Notes: generated by a model from the letters alone, not told the origin. Numbered from the stretch's first letter, positions 33,400 to 43,196 are shown. The stretch is 64,000 bases of DNA from Lacrimispora xylanisolvens (GCF_002934545.1 NZ_PTJA01000011.1:140398-204397); one strand, 5' to 3'. A program made the numbers and translations.

Positions 33400-34394
33400 C
33401 AGCTAAGAAGATAAATATGAAGGATTTCCTTATAAATAATGGAATCATCGTTGTCCTCGTCCTGCTTGCCATATTTACGGCAATAAAGCAACCATCATTC
33501 GGATCATTTGACAATCTAAAAAATATCGCCTTAAATGTGGCACCCCGTTTCATCATCGCCTGCGGTGTATCAGGCTGCCTGATTACCAGAGGTACCGATC
33601 TTTCTGCAGGACGTATTGTAGGTCTTTCCGCCTGCCTTGCAGGGACTCTTTTACAGAAACCAGGCTACAGCGGCAAGTTTTTCCCCAATCTTCCTGATTT
33701 TGGTATCTGGTGGGTGTTTGTAGTATTGTTAATCTGTATTTTAGTTGCCTGCTTGTTTGGTCTCATCAATGGTCTGGTAATTTCCTATCTGCAGGTTCCT
33801 GCTTTTATCGGAACTCTGGGTATGCAGCTGATTGTATATGGTGCCTGCCTTGTTTATACCAACGCAACACCAATCGGCGGTTACCGTCCGGCTTATACGG
33901 AAGTGGCAAAAGGAAGACTGTTTGGTTTCATGCCTTACCTGTTTTTAATTGCCCTTGCAGTAGGACTTGTGATCTGGTTCGTTTATAATAAGACTCCTCA
34001 CGGAAAATACATGTATGCCATCGGCGGTAATGAACAGGCAGCAGAAGTTTCCGGTGTTAATACCAAGAAAACAAAAATTATTATCTATGTGACAGCTGCT
34101 GCACTTTACGCACTGGGCGGCTTTCTGGTAGGTGCAAAATCCGGCGGATCATCTGTTAACATGGGTATGGGCTGGGAACTGGAAGCAATTGCAGCATGTA
34201 CCATCGGAGGCGTATCTGTAAACGGTGGTATCGGTAAGGTATCCGGCGTTTTAATCGGTGTTCTTGTTTTCGAAATCTTAAAAACCTGTCTCCAGTATTT
34301 GGGAGTTAACACCAACTATCAGTACATTGCTCAGGGTATCGTTATCGTAGTTGCCATTGCTCTTGATATCAGAAAATACATTGCCAAGAAATAA
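33396..34394 (+). CDS. mglC: galactose/methyl galactoside ABC transporter permease
   Basis: Membrane permease (332 residues, about eight to ten helices) of the RbsC/MglC class. TRGTDLSAGRIVGLSACLAGTLL corresponds to the conserved start of this family, GTLGMQLIVYG and PHGKYMYAIGGNEQAAEVSGV are the cytoplasmic-loop motifs that touch the ATPase, and IGGVSVNGGIGKVSGVLIGV is near the end. It completes the transporter with MglA and MglB and is followed by a strong terminator. Confidence 0.95.
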   Translation: MTAKKINMKDFLINNGIIVVLVLLAIFTAIKQPSFGSFDNLKNIALNVAPRFIIACGVSGCLITRGTDLSAGRIVGLSACLAGTLLQKPGYSGKFFPNLPDFGIWWVFVVLLICILVACLFGLINGLVISYLQVPAFIGTLGMQLIVYGACLVYTNATPIGGYRPAYTEVAKGRLFGFMPYLFLIALAVGLVIWFVYNKTPHGKYMYAIGGNEQAAEVSGVNTKKTKIIIYVTAAALYALGGFLVGAKSGGSSVNMGMGWELEAIAACTIGGVSVNGGIGKVSGVLIGVLVFEILKTCLQYLGVNTNYQYIAQGIVIVVAIALDIRKYIAKK

Positions 34395-34400
34395 ATACTT

Positions 34401-34444
34401 AAAAAGCGTCTTGTCCGGCAGCAATGCCGTTCAGGACGCTTTTT
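34401..34444. terminator. terminator after mglC
   Basis: AAAAAGCGTC/GACGCTTTTT with an inner CGGCA-GCAA-TGCCG hairpin and T-run. The A-run on the left arm lets it also serve the converging CYTH gene. Confidence 0.9.
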
Positions 34445-34468
34445 CCTGTATTCGGGACTGTTAAAAAA

Positions 34469-34921
34469 CTATGGCATCTGGCTGAGCCGGCTGTTCTGGT
34501 ATTCTCCGGATAAGGTAACATCTTTCCCAAACCAGGAAGGAGGAGTAAAGGAGTGTGCTTCTTCCAGGCTCTCAAATTCAACCTCAGCAAGCATCAGCCC
34601 TTCATAGCGGCCTTCAAAAACATCCAGTTCGATGGTGAGATGATCACAGTGCTCCACAGGAATTAAATATCTTCTTTTTGTAAGAACACAGCCGTCTGTT
34701 TTGCTGATTAAGTGTTGATAGGAGTCTTCGTTTAAGGGAAGATTGTATTCTTCTCTTGCTAAAAGACCTTTGGATTTATAGGTTAGAATATAGGACTCAT
34801 CCTCTTTTCGTACCCGCACAACAGGGTCTGTCGATAAATATCCCTGTTCAATGAAATGATGGGGAAATGACTTATAATTTTCCGGCGGGCTTGTGACCAG
34901 GTATTTGCGCTCGATTTCCAT
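34469..34921 (-). CDS. CYTH domain protein
   Basis: A 150-residue protein of the CYTH (triphosphate tunnel) superfamily. It begins with the diagnostic ExExK motif, MEIERKYLV, followed by alternating charged beta strands: VVRVRKEDESYILTYKSKG, LTKRRYLIP, LTIELDVFEG and LMLAEVEFES. Family members hydrolyse inorganic triphosphate or bind adenylate-type substrates. A tripolyphosphatase-like activity is the best guess. AGGAGG lies eight bases before the ATG. A likely -10 (TATACT with TG in front, read on the minus strand) is at 34965-34970. Confidence 0.88.
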   Translation of the reverse strand: MEIERKYLVTSPPENYKSFPHHFIEQGYLSTDPVVRVRKEDESYILTYKSKGLLAREEYNLPLNEDSYQHLISKTDGCVLTKRRYLIPVEHCDHLTIELDVFEGRYEGLMLAEVEFESLEEAHSFTPPSWFGKDVTLSGEYQNSRLSQMP

Positions 34922-35060
34922 GAAAAACCTCCTGATTTCATGTATTGGACTATAAAACAGGGTTAGTATACCACAATAGGATAAAAAATAGAAGATAGTG
35001 GCAAAAAGAAGAAAAACGTGGTAATATGGAAAATACAGTAAAAATCAGGAGATTAATGAT

Positions 35061-36122
35061 ATGAAATGCTTGATAAGGCGGACAGCTTTCTTTTTTCTGG
35101 TATTGGCGGTGGTTTTTGCAGCAGGCTGCGCAGGAAAAAGTGCTGAGCCAAAATCTGGGGAAAGTTCGGACAAGGAAGCTGGTACGGAAGGAATTGAAGC
35201 GGCAGAAGGTCCTAAAATCGGTATCAGCATCTATCGCTACGACGACACATTTATGAAGCTTTACCGGTCTGAATTAAAACAATATCTGGAAGAGACCTAT
35301 CATGCCCAGATCATCATGCGCAATGCAGGCGGGGATCAGAATGAACAGAACCGGCAGATAAAGGAATTTATAGATAGTAAGTGTAACGGGATTATAATTA
35401 ATCCTGTGGAGACCTCGGCAGCAGGAACAATCGCTGATTCCTGCAGTCAGGCAGGTATCCCGCTGGTTTTCATTAACAGTGAGCCGGATGAATCAGAGCG
35501 AAAACGGTGGGAAGACAGTCATATGGCTGTTTCCAGTGTGGAAACGGATTCAAAACAGGCGGGGACCTATCAGGGACAGATTATTCTTGAAACCCCAGGT
35601 AAAGGTGATAAAAACAACGATGGGATCGTCTCTTATGTGATGATAAAGGGAGAGGCAGGCAGTGATGCAGCCCGGTACCGGTCCGAGTATTCCATCAAAG
35701 CACTGACAGAGGCAGGAGTAAAGACAGAAGAGCTTTTTTCTGGTATCGGAAACTGGAACAGGGAAGAGGGGAAAAAGCTTGCTGCGCAGGCTTTATCAAC
35801 TTATGGTCCCAGAATTGATGTGATTTTCTGCAACAACGATGCCATGGCAAATGGAGCGCTGGAGGCGATAGAAGAAGCCGGTATGGTGCCAGGAAAAGAT
35901 ATATCTCTGGTAGGGGTGGATGCGCTACAGGAAACCGTGGAATATATAAAAGAGGGTAAGATTACCGGAACGGTTTTAAATGACCATCAGGGTCAGTCGC
36001 GAACCGCTGCCGATACGCTGATCCGGCTGATTCAGGGAGAAGATACGGAAACAAGGTATCTGGTGGATTATATAAAGATTACCATGAACAGTACATTTCA
36101 AAATTGGAAAGGAGACGATTGA
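35061..36122 (+). CDS. galactose-binding-like lipoprotein
   Basis: Lipoprotein of 353 residues, a paralogue of MglB at 30387. The signal peptide ends in a lipobox (VVFAAGC, Cys at about 21). PKIGISIYRYDDTFMKLYRSEL, the calcium loop DKNNDGIVSYVMIKGE, VIFCNNDAMANGALEAIEEAG and LVGVDALQETVEYIKEGKI follow. There is no ATPase or permease in this operon. It is grouped with a DJ-1 protein, a second binding lipoprotein and a c-di-GMP enzyme. It may share the MglA/MglC transporter or act as a receptor. A weak -35/-10 (GTGGCA, 18 bases, TAATAT at 35022-35027) lies upstream. Confidence 0.9.
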   Translation: MKCLIRRTAFFFLVLAVVFAAGCAGKSAEPKSGESSDKEAGTEGIEAAEGPKIGISIYRYDDTFMKLYRSELKQYLEETYHAQIIMRNAGGDQNEQNRQIKEFIDSKCNGIIINPVETSAAGTIADSCSQAGIPLVFINSEPDESERKRWEDSHMAVSSVETDSKQAGTYQGQIILETPGKGDKNNDGIVSYVMIKGEAGSDAARYRSEYSIKALTEAGVKTEELFSGIGNWNREEGKKLAAQALSTYGPRIDVIFCNNDAMANGALEAIEEAGMVPGKDISLVGVDALQETVEYIKEGKITGTVLNDHQGQSRTAADTLIRLIQGEDTETRYLVDYIKITMNSTFQNWKGDD

Positions 36123-36123
36123 T

Positions 36124-36684
36124 ATGGGGAAGGTTTATGCGTTTTTAGCAGATGGGTCAGAAGAGGTGGAGCTGCTTGCAGTCGTTGATGTCCTGCTCAG
36201 AGGGGGGCAGGATGTGAAACTTGTTTCAGTAACTGGTAAAAAGAATGTAATTGGGTCACACGGAATTAAGCTTCAGGCAGACGTTCTAATGGAGCAGATC
36301 AATTTAAAAGATGCAGATGTGCTGTTTCTTCCGGGAGGTATGCCGGGAACCAGAAATCTGGGTGCCAGCCAGGAATTAGTATACGCACTGAACGAAGCGA
36401 ATCAGGACAACCGCAGAATCGCTGCGATTTGCGCAGCTCCAAGTATTCTTGGAAGACTTGGAATGCTGGAGGGAAAAAAAGCCACCTGTTTTCCTGGATT
36501 TGAAGAGGAATTAAAAGGAGCTGACGTGGTAAGACAGGGTGTGGTGACTGACGGTAATATTACAACAGCCAGAGGGCTTGGATATGCGCTTGACATGGGC
36601 ATCGAGCTGTTGGCATTATTAGTGGATAAAAATCATGCACGTAAAATAAAAGAGGCAATTCAATACGACCAGAACCCTATGTAA
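36124..36684 (+). CDS. DJ-1/PfpI family protein
   Basis: Class I glutaminase-like fold protein of 186 residues. The conserved acidic residue is in ADGSEEVELLAVVDVL, LFLPGGMPGTRNL is the family loop, and the nucleophile Cys lies in IAAICAAPSILG. ATTARGLGYALDMG-like C-terminal residues are present. Relatives are DJ-1/YajL-type deglycases or glyoxalase III enzymes that deal with reactive carbonyls. A sugar-damage role would fit the sugar-binding neighbours, but this is inference. GGAAAGGAG precedes the start, one base after the previous stop. Confidence 0.9.
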   Translation: MGKVYAFLADGSEEVELLAVVDVLLRGGQDVKLVSVTGKKNVIGSHGIKLQADVLMEQINLKDADVLFLPGGMPGTRNLGASQELVYALNEANQDNRRIAAICAAPSILGRLGMLEGKKATCFPGFEEELKGADVVRQGVVTDGNITTARGLGYALDMGIELLALLVDKNHARKIKEAIQYDQNPM

Positions 36685-36699
36685 CAGGCAGGTGAACTT

Positions 36700-38145
36700 A
36701 TGAAAAAGAATTGGATCGTACCAATCGCTTTCGTTTCCTGCTTATTTCTGCTTGCCGGATGTGAGAAAAAGGATCCCTATGGACTCTCGCCCAAGGACCC
36801 TGTCACGATCTCAGTCTGGCATTATTATAATGGTGTCCAGAAAGAGGAATTTGACAATCTGGTCAGGGCATTTAATGAAAATGAGGGCAGGGAAAAAGGA
36901 ATTGTCGTGAAAGCTTATAACAAAGGAAGTATTGATGAACTGAGCAATACCATCAATGAGAGCATTGAACACAGAGTTGGTTCTGATCCCCTTCCTGATG
37001 TTTTTTCTGCTTACGCAGATAAAGTTTATGAGGTTGACCGGATGGGCCTGGCCGCAGATTTAAGTGATTACCTTACCTCCGATGAGATATCTGAATATGT
37101 GGATGCTTATATGGAAGAGGGTAGATTTGGCGATCGTGATTCTGTTAAAGTATTTCCCATTGCCAAATCCACTGAGATACTGACTGTGAACAAGACGGAC
37201 TGGGATAAGTTTGCTGCTGCTACTGGTGAGACGGAAGATGCATTCTCCACCTGGGAAGGGATCACCAGAGTATCCCGCTCTTATTACAAGTGGACGGACA
37301 GTCTGACAGAAACTCCCGGTGATGGAAAAGCGTTTTTTGGCAGAGATGCATTTGCCAATTATATGATTATTGGAAGTCTGCAGCTGGGGCATGAGATATT
37401 TTCTGTGAAAGACGGAAAAACAGTTCTGGATTTCGATAAAGATGCGATGAAAAAACTATGGGATAATTACTATGTCCCGTTTGTAAATGGATATTTTGGG
37501 GCTTACGGCAGATTTAGAAGTGATGATGTAAAAACCGGACAGCTTATGGCGTTTGTAGGAGCAACCAGTGGAATCTCTTATTTTCCTACCTCTGTAACCC
37601 TTGAAGACGGAACAAACTATGAGATTGAAAGCAAACTGTATCCTCTTCCCGGATTTGCAGGCACGGTTCCCTGTGCTGTTTCCCAGGGAGCAGGAATGAT
37701 GGTTCTAAAATCAGAGGAAAAGCGGGAATATGCAGCTGTCTGCTTTTTAAAATGGTTTACCGATACCAGTCAGAATATGAAGTTTGCCATTGGCTCCGGT
37801 TATCTGCCAGTAAAAAAGGCAGCGGCGGAGCAGTCACTTCTAAAGCCTTTTTTGCAGGAGGCTGGAGAAAACAGTGCGGTGTCACAGAACCTGATCATTG
37901 GGCTTGATACAGCCAACAGGTACAGACTGTATACATCCAAACCCTTTCAGGGAGGAGATCGTGCAAGAGAGATTCTTCAGACTTCCATGGTTTCAAAGGC
38001 AAGAGAGGATTACCAGAAGATTGAGGCACTGGTGACCCAGGGGACTGACAGAGAGAGGGCGGTTGCTGATTTCGTAACAGATGAGAATTTTAATCAATGG
38101 TACGAAGACACCAGGCTGCAATTGGAAACAGTCATCGGAGAGTAA
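36700..38145 (+). CDS. family 1 extracellular solute-binding lipoprotein
   Basis: Large binding lipoprotein (481 residues) with lipobox FLLAGC. The mature part starts ITISVWHYYNGVQ-like (exactly VTISVWHYYNGVQKEEF), with DVFSAYADKVYEVD and a late aromatic-rich domain (FLKWFTDTSQNMKFAIGSGYLP) typical of MalE/UgpB-type proteins. It has no cognate permease or ATPase nearby. The gene that follows three bases after its stop encodes a Cache-GGDEF-EAL protein. A receptor-ligand link between the two is worth considering. Confidence 0.88.
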   Translation: MKKNWIVPIAFVSCLFLLAGCEKKDPYGLSPKDPVTISVWHYYNGVQKEEFDNLVRAFNENEGREKGIVVKAYNKGSIDELSNTINESIEHRVGSDPLPDVFSAYADKVYEVDRMGLAADLSDYLTSDEISEYVDAYMEEGRFGDRDSVKVFPIAKSTEILTVNKTDWDKFAAATGETEDAFSTWEGITRVSRSYYKWTDSLTETPGDGKAFFGRDAFANYMIIGSLQLGHEIFSVKDGKTVLDFDKDAMKKLWDNYYVPFVNGYFGAYGRFRSDDVKTGQLMAFVGATSGISYFPTSVTLEDGTNYEIESKLYPLPGFAGTVPCAVSQGAGMMVLKSEEKREYAAVCFLKWFTDTSQNMKFAIGSGYLPVKKAAAEQSLLKPFLQEAGENSAVSQNLIIGLDTANRYRLYTSKPFQGGDRAREILQTSMVSKAREDYQKIEALVTQGTDRERAVADFVTDENFNQWYEDTRLQLETVIGE

Positions 38146-38148
38146 TTT

Positions 38149-41124
38149 ATGAGAGAGAAGAAAAGTGAGTCCATACGAACCCGTTTGCTTGGACCGCTGC
38201 TGATATTGCTGGTTGTGCAGGCTGCAGTGATTGCCGGTACCGTGCTTTTCGGCGGAGTTTCTGTTAAATTAAAAAATAATGAAATCCACATATTAAGCCA
38301 GAATACAGAGAACATCAGGGTTGACTTAGAGAAGGAGACTCTCTATCACTGGATTGTTATGCTGAACCATTCATCCTTCGTTTCTGATGAAGTAGAGCAG
38401 ATTCTAAAGAAAAACGGGAGCAGTCCCCTTGATATTTCCAAAGATTACGGGCTGAACCGGGAAATTGTGGAACAGATCATAGAAAAATCCATAGATATGC
38501 TCCATATGAGTTATGCGACCGGAGTTTATTTTGTTCTTGACGGTCCGGCAGCAGCCAATAGTTCCAACGATGTGAAAGCGGGATTTTACATAAGAAACTC
38601 CAATACGGGAGGATATTTAACAGACAATTCTTCTCTCCTCATGGAGCGGGGATTGCCCTCTGTGGCAGAAAAATATAAGATACCGCTGGATTCCTTCTGG
38701 GAAATAGGCTTTAGTAACGGAGGAGATTTAAAAAACAGTGAATTTTATCAAAAGCCTCTTAACCTGGCTTTACAGACAGGAACCAAAAAAGCGGATGCCT
38801 TAAATCAGGCTTATTTAAGTCAGCCTTTTCGCTTAAGTCCAAGAGATATGCCCGTTATCACCTATTCCGTTCCGGTTATTTTAAACGATGGGACAGTTGC
38901 GGGTGTATGGGGGCTTGAGATGACCTTAAATCAGCTGGGACAGATATTATCGGAGAAGCAGACCAACAGCAGTTTTGAGGAATGCTGGCTTCTTGGAATG
39001 CGGGATAAAGAGACAAAAACGATTGTTCCGGTGATGGATTCCGGTTATCTCTACAATCAATATTTTAACGATATCAAAAAACTGTCTTACACAGACAACG
39101 ATAAGAAATCCGTCAGCGAAATAGAATCATCTGATGGAACCAGGTGGTATGCCAGTATTAAAAGTCTTGATGCCTACGCCAATAACGGAGTAATGGAAAA
39201 AGAAGACTGGGTGCTTGTGGGAATGGCAAAGCAAAAGGATCTGCTTGCATTTTATAATGCCATTCGACGTATGTTGTTCAGTACCATGCTGGTTCCCATT
39301 CTATTCAGCTTTCTGGGAACGTTTGTCATTGGGAAGATTGTAACGGAACCCATCCGCAGACTTTCTTTCGAGTTAAAGGGCAAATCCGGTAACAGAGGAC
39401 TGTCATTAAAAAGGGTTTACATCCGTGAGATCGATGATCTTACGGAAACAATTGAGCAGTTAAGCCATGACGTGGAACAATCTTCTTCAAAGATTTCCAG
39501 TATCCTGCGCCATGCCAATGTTATGATTGGAGTTTTTGAATACGCCAAAGGAGACGGTCTGGTTTTCTGCAGTCAGTCTTTGTTTGAGATGCTTGGCTGG
39601 GGGAATATAGAGGAGCCGTACCGGTATCTGGAAGTTGACAGATTTGAGAAGCTGATGGAACAGACGTTTACCGGAGTGAAGATGAAGGGGGATCGGGTGA
39701 TTCAAAGCTTCCAGATGAATGGCAAAACGCGATGGGTACAGGTTATTTTAGATGAGTCAAAGTCAGGGACCATTCTGGGAGTCTGTTCTGATGTAACTGC
39801 AGATGTGCAGGAGAAGGAAAAACTTGAATGGGAACGCAATTTTGATTTACTGACCGAATTGTATAACAGGAGGGCATTCCGGGAACAGGTGGAATCCATG
39901 ATGGCATCCCAGAGGGAGAAGTACGGTGCAGTCATCATGTGGGATCTGGACAATTTAAAGTATATCAACGATACATATGGGCATGATGAAGGAGACCGTT
40001 ACCTGATCCTGTTTGCAGAATGTTTAAAAAACAGCTTTGCCGGAAGGGGGATTTTAGCCCGTTATTCCGGTGATGAATTTGTGACCTACCTGCATGGAGA
40101 CGACAAAGAGAAAATCCGGAAAGATGTCCGTGATTTTATAAAGTACATTCAAAAGGCAGCTCTTACCATGGAAGGCGGATACATGCTTCCAGTCCGTGTT
40201 TCAGGAGGATTGTCCTGGTATCCCGGTGATGGGTCAGATTTTGAAACCCTGTTTAATTATGCTGATTTTGCCATGTATATGGTAAAACACAGTGTGAAAG
40301 GCAATGTAAGAGAATTTGATTTCGATGAATATTCCAGGAATTCTTATATGCTGACAGGCAGTGAAGAACTGAACCGAATGCTGGAAACCGGAGATGTGAG
40401 CTTTGTTTTTCAGCCAATCGTAACAAGAGAAGGCAATATTTACGGATATGAGCTTTTGATGAGACCTCATTTTACAAATTTAAAAGGGATTGGTGAAGTG
40501 TTAAATCTGGCAAGATCTCAGGCAAAGCTGCCTCAGATCGAATCACTGACCTGGTTTGCCGGTTTAAGGGCTGCGGAAGCTGAGAAGGAAAAAGGGCATT
40601 TAGGAGAGTCAGAAAAGCTGTTTATCAACTCCATTGCTTCTGTGTGCATTACCGAAGAGGAGCAGGCACTGCTGGAAGATAATTTTGGGGATCTCTTAAG
40701 CCGGGTTGTTATTGAGATGACAGAAGGGGAACCTGCCAGCCGGGAATATATGGCCCGTAAGATGGAGATGGCAAGAAAGTGGCAGGGGCAGACGGCTGTG
40801 GACGATTTCGGTACCGGATATAACAGCGAATCCGTTCTTCTGCATATGCGGCCGGAGATTGTTAAGGTGGATATGAGTCTGGTCAGGCAGATACACAAAG
40901 ATGCAAAAAGGCAGATGATATTAAAAAATCTTCTTGAATTTGCTGTTAACAACGATATCTGTGTTCTGGCTGAAGGTGTGGAAACGGAAGAGGAACTGGT
41001 GTTTTTACTGGATTGCGGCATCTTTTTATTCCAGGGATACTATATCGCCAGGCCCCAAATCGAGATCCGTCCCCTTGATCCTTACATTGCCGGGAAGATG
41101 AAGGCGCTTGCAGGAAAAACCTGA
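38149..41124 (+). CDS. Cache/PAS/GGDEF/EAL cyclic di-GMP protein
   Basis: Membrane signalling enzyme of 991 residues. TM1 is at about 15-37, then a large extracellular Cache domain, TM2 at about 375-400, a short HAMP-like linker, a PAS-like domain (ILRHANVMIGVFEYAKGDG), a GGDEF domain and an EAL domain. The GGDEF motif reads SGDEF near residue 641, and no RxxD inhibitory site is seen before it. In the EAL domain the key residues look intact: YELLMRP near 767, DDFGTGYNSE, VKVDMSLV and LAEGVETEEE. It is therefore probably an active phosphodiesterase. Diguanylate cyclase activity is possible but less sure. Last gene of the binding-protein operon. Confidence 0.93.
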   Translation: MREKKSESIRTRLLGPLLILLVVQAAVIAGTVLFGGVSVKLKNNEIHILSQNTENIRVDLEKETLYHWIVMLNHSSFVSDEVEQILKKNGSSPLDISKDYGLNREIVEQIIEKSIDMLHMSYATGVYFVLDGPAAANSSNDVKAGFYIRNSNTGGYLTDNSSLLMERGLPSVAEKYKIPLDSFWEIGFSNGGDLKNSEFYQKPLNLALQTGTKKADALNQAYLSQPFRLSPRDMPVITYSVPVILNDGTVAGVWGLEMTLNQLGQILSEKQTNSSFEECWLLGMRDKETKTIVPVMDSGYLYNQYFNDIKKLSYTDNDKKSVSEIESSDGTRWYASIKSLDAYANNGVMEKEDWVLVGMAKQKDLLAFYNAIRRMLFSTMLVPILFSFLGTFVIGKIVTEPIRRLSFELKGKSGNRGLSLKRVYIREIDDLTETIEQLSHDVEQSSSKISSILRHANVMIGVFEYAKGDGLVFCSQSLFEMLGWGNIEEPYRYLEVDRFEKLMEQTFTGVKMKGDRVIQSFQMNGKTRWVQVILDESKSGTILGVCSDVTADVQEKEKLEWERNFDLLTELYNRRAFREQVESMMASQREKYGAVIMWDLDNLKYINDTYGHDEGDRYLILFAECLKNSFAGRGILARYSGDEFVTYLHGDDKEKIRKDVRDFIKYIQKAALTMEGGYMLPVRVSGGLSWYPGDGSDFETLFNYADFAMYMVKHSVKGNVREFDFDEYSRNSYMLTGSEELNRMLETGDVSFVFQPIVTREGNIYGYELLMRPHFTNLKGIGEVLNLARSQAKLPQIESLTWFAGLRAAEAEKEKGHLGESEKLFINSIASVCITEEEQALLEDNFGDLLSRVVIEMTEGEPASREYMARKMEMARKWQGQTAVDDFGTGYNSESVLLHMRPEIVKVDMSLVRQIHKDAKRQMILKNLLEFAVNNDICVLAEGVETEEELVFLLDCGIFLFQGYYIARPQIEIRPLDPYIAGKMKALAGKT

Positions 41125-41142
41125 TTTTATCGTAAATAATAC

Positions 41143-41171
41143 TGGAATTTAGGGGACGAGTATGGTATAAT
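41143..41171 (+). promoter_or_regulatory. extended -10 promoter of tig
   Basis: TGG-TATAAT with the -10 at 41166-41171 and a weak -35 (TGGAAT, 41143-41148, 17-base spacer). The roughly 60-base leader holds a small GCC/GGC hairpin near 41190-41206. Confidence 0.6.
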
Positions 41172-41237
41172 GCTAAATTGAAGTGTAACGCCCTGTCGGT
41201 AAGGCGGTTCACATATATCTCAAGGAGGAACCCATTA

Positions 41238-42524
41238 ATGAGTTTACAAGTGGAAAAATTAGAAAAGAACATGGCAAAATTAACGGTTGAAGTGCCGGCT
41301 GAGGAGTTTGAGAAGGCTCTTACCGCAGCTTACAATAAGAATAAGGGCAGATTTAACATCCCTGGTTTCAGAAAAGGCAAAGCACCACGTGCCATGGTAG
41401 AAAAGATGTATGGAGCAGGTGTCTTATATGAGGACGCTGTCAATGAAGCTCTTGATGCAACATATGGCGATGCTGTAGAGGAAAGCGGACTGGATATCGT
41501 TTCCAGACCAGAGATCAGCGTTGTTCAGGTAGAAAAAGGCCAGAACTTAATTTACACTGCTACTGTAGCTGTTAAGCCAGAAGTGACTTTAGGCGAGTAT
41601 AAAGGAATTGAAGTAACCAAAGCATCTGCTGAAGTAACAGAAGAGGACATTGAAGCAGAATTAAAGAGAGTCCAGGAGCAGAACTCCAGACTTGTTACTG
41701 TAGAAGACAGAGCTGTGGAAGATGGCGACCAGACAGTTATCGACTTTGAAGGCTTCGTTGACGGAAAACCGTTTGACGGCGGCAAGGGAGAAGATTATCC
41801 ACTTACCATTGGTTCCCACTCCTTTATCGATACATTTGAAGAGCAGCTGATTGGAAAGAACATTGGAGAAGCATGTGAAGTAAACGTAACATTCCCCAAT
41901 GAATATCATTCCACTGAGCTTGCTGGTAAACCGGCTATGTTTAAGGTTACAGTTAAGGAAGTTAAGAGAAAAGAACTTCCAGAGTTAAACGATGAGTTCG
42001 CTGGTGAAGTTTCTGAATATGATACATTAGAAGAATACAAAAATGACATCAAGGAAAAAGTTGCTGAAAGAAAACAGAAAGCAGCAGCTACTGAGAATGA
42101 AGATCATGTTGTAGAGAAGGTTGTAGAGAACGCAGCTATGGATATTCCTGAGCCAATGATCGACAGCCAGGTAAACAACATGGTGAATGACTATGCAAGA
42201 AGAATGCAGAGCCAGGGACTCTCTCTTGACCAGTATATGAAATTTACTGGAATGACAATTGAAACATTAAGAGAGCAGATGAAGCCACAGGCATTAAAGA
42301 GAATTCAGACAAGACTGGTTCTTGAAGCAGTTGCCAAGGCAGAGAACATCGTTGTTTCTGATGAAGCAGTAGAGAAAGAAATTGCAACTATGGCTGAAAG
42401 CTACAAGATGGAAGTTTCACAGATTAAAGAATATCTTGGCGAAAGCGGCATTGCACAGATGAAAGAAGATCTGGCAGTACAGGAAGCTGTTGATTTCCTG
42501 GTAGCAGAAGCGAAATTAGTTTAA
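41238..42524 (+). CDS. tig: trigger factor
   Basis: Ribosome-bound chaperone and peptidyl-prolyl isomerase (428 residues). The ribosome-docking loop is GFRKGKAPRAMVE. The FKBP-type domain has DGDQTVIDFEGFVDGKPFDGG and IDTFEEQLIGKNIGE, and a long helical C-terminal chaperone part follows. The ATG at 41238 with AAGGAGG gives the usual start MSLQVEKLEKN. Earlier in-frame starts read through the leader and are not supported. It heads the block tig-clpP-clpX-lon-engB, a common order in Firmicutes. Confidence 0.96.
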   Translation: MSLQVEKLEKNMAKLTVEVPAEEFEKALTAAYNKNKGRFNIPGFRKGKAPRAMVEKMYGAGVLYEDAVNEALDATYGDAVEESGLDIVSRPEISVVQVEKGQNLIYTATVAVKPEVTLGEYKGIEVTKASAEVTEEDIEAELKRVQEQNSRLVTVEDRAVEDGDQTVIDFEGFVDGKPFDGGKGEDYPLTIGSHSFIDTFEEQLIGKNIGEACEVNVTFPNEYHSTELAGKPAMFKVTVKEVKRKELPELNDEFAGEVSEYDTLEEYKNDIKEKVAERKQKAAATENEDHVVEKVVENAAMDIPEPMIDSQVNNMVNDYARRMQSQGLSLDQYMKFTGMTIETLREQMKPQALKRIQTRLVLEAVAKAENIVVSDEAVEKEIATMAESYKMEVSQIKEYLGESGIAQMKEDLAVQEAVDFLVAEAKLV

Positions 42525-42535
42525 GAGTTTTATTC

Positions 42536-42577
42536 CCGGTAGATTCCAGACATCCTGTCCGGAGTCTATTCGGTTTT
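42536..42577 (+). terminator. long imperfect hairpin between tig and clpP
   Basis: CCG-TAGA-TCC-GACA pairs with TGTC-GGA-TCTA-CGG, with single wobble or mismatch positions at regular intervals, followed by GTTTT. It can terminate or slow transcription between tig and clpP and may separate their mRNA levels. Confidence 0.55.
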
Positions 42578-42608
42578 GAGTGAGAAAGAACAGACAGGAG
42601 GAAGAAAG

Positions 42609-43196
42609 ATGAGTTTAGTACCTTATGTCATTGAATCAACCAGTAAGGGGGAACGCTCTTACGATATTTATTCCAGACTTTTAAAAGAGAGAATTATTTT
42701 TCTCGGTGAAGAGGTGTCTGATGTTTCGGCAAGCCTTATTGTGGCACAGCTGTTGTTTTTAGAGGCTGAGGACCCTACAAAGGATATCAATCTTTACATT
42801 AACAGCCCAGGCGGTTCTGTAACTGCAGGAATGGCAATTTATGATACCATGAACTATATCAAATGCGACGTATCCACTGTCTGCATGGGTATGGCGGCCA
42901 GTATGGGAGCATTTCTTCTGGCAGGCGGAGCGAAGGGCAAACGTTTTGCACTTCCCAATGCAGAAGTTATGATTCACCAGCCTTCTGGCGGTGCAAAAGG
43001 TCAGGCAACAGAAATTCGCATAGTTGCAGAGAATATATTAAAGATTAAGAAGCGTTTAAATGAGATTATGGCAGCGAATACCGGTCAGCCTTACGAAGTG
43101 ATTGAACGTGATACAGAACGTGACAATTACATGACTGCTGATGAAGCAAAGGCTTATGGACTGATTGATAATATTCTTTACAGTCACGACCGCTAA
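42609..43196 (+). CDS. clpP: ATP-dependent Clp protease proteolytic subunit
   Basis: Serine protease subunit (195 residues) that forms the two-ring chamber of ClpXP. The catalytic triad is visible: Ser in [14 protein letters not shown], His in MIHQPSGG, and Asp in the [10 protein letters not shown] segment. [17 protein letters not shown] is the oxyanion-hole region. The ATG at 42609 follows CAGGAGGAAG and gives the standard start MSLVPYVIE. clpX follows after a leader that carries a two-hairpin element. Confidence 0.97.
   Translation: MSLVPYVIESTSKGERSYDIYSRLLKERIIFLGEEVSDVSASLIVAQLLFLEAEDPTKDINLYINSPGGSVTAGMAIYDTMNYIKCDVSTVCMGMAASMGAFLLAGGAKGKRFALPNAEVMIHQPSGGAKGQATEIRIVAENILKIKKRLNEIMAANTGQPYEVIERDTERDNYMTADEAKAYGLIDNILYSHDR

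Noticed and set aside
41178..41237. Upstream start for trigger factor
   Set aside because: The extra residues read through the leader, and the ATG at 41238 has a strong ribosome site and the standard N-terminus.
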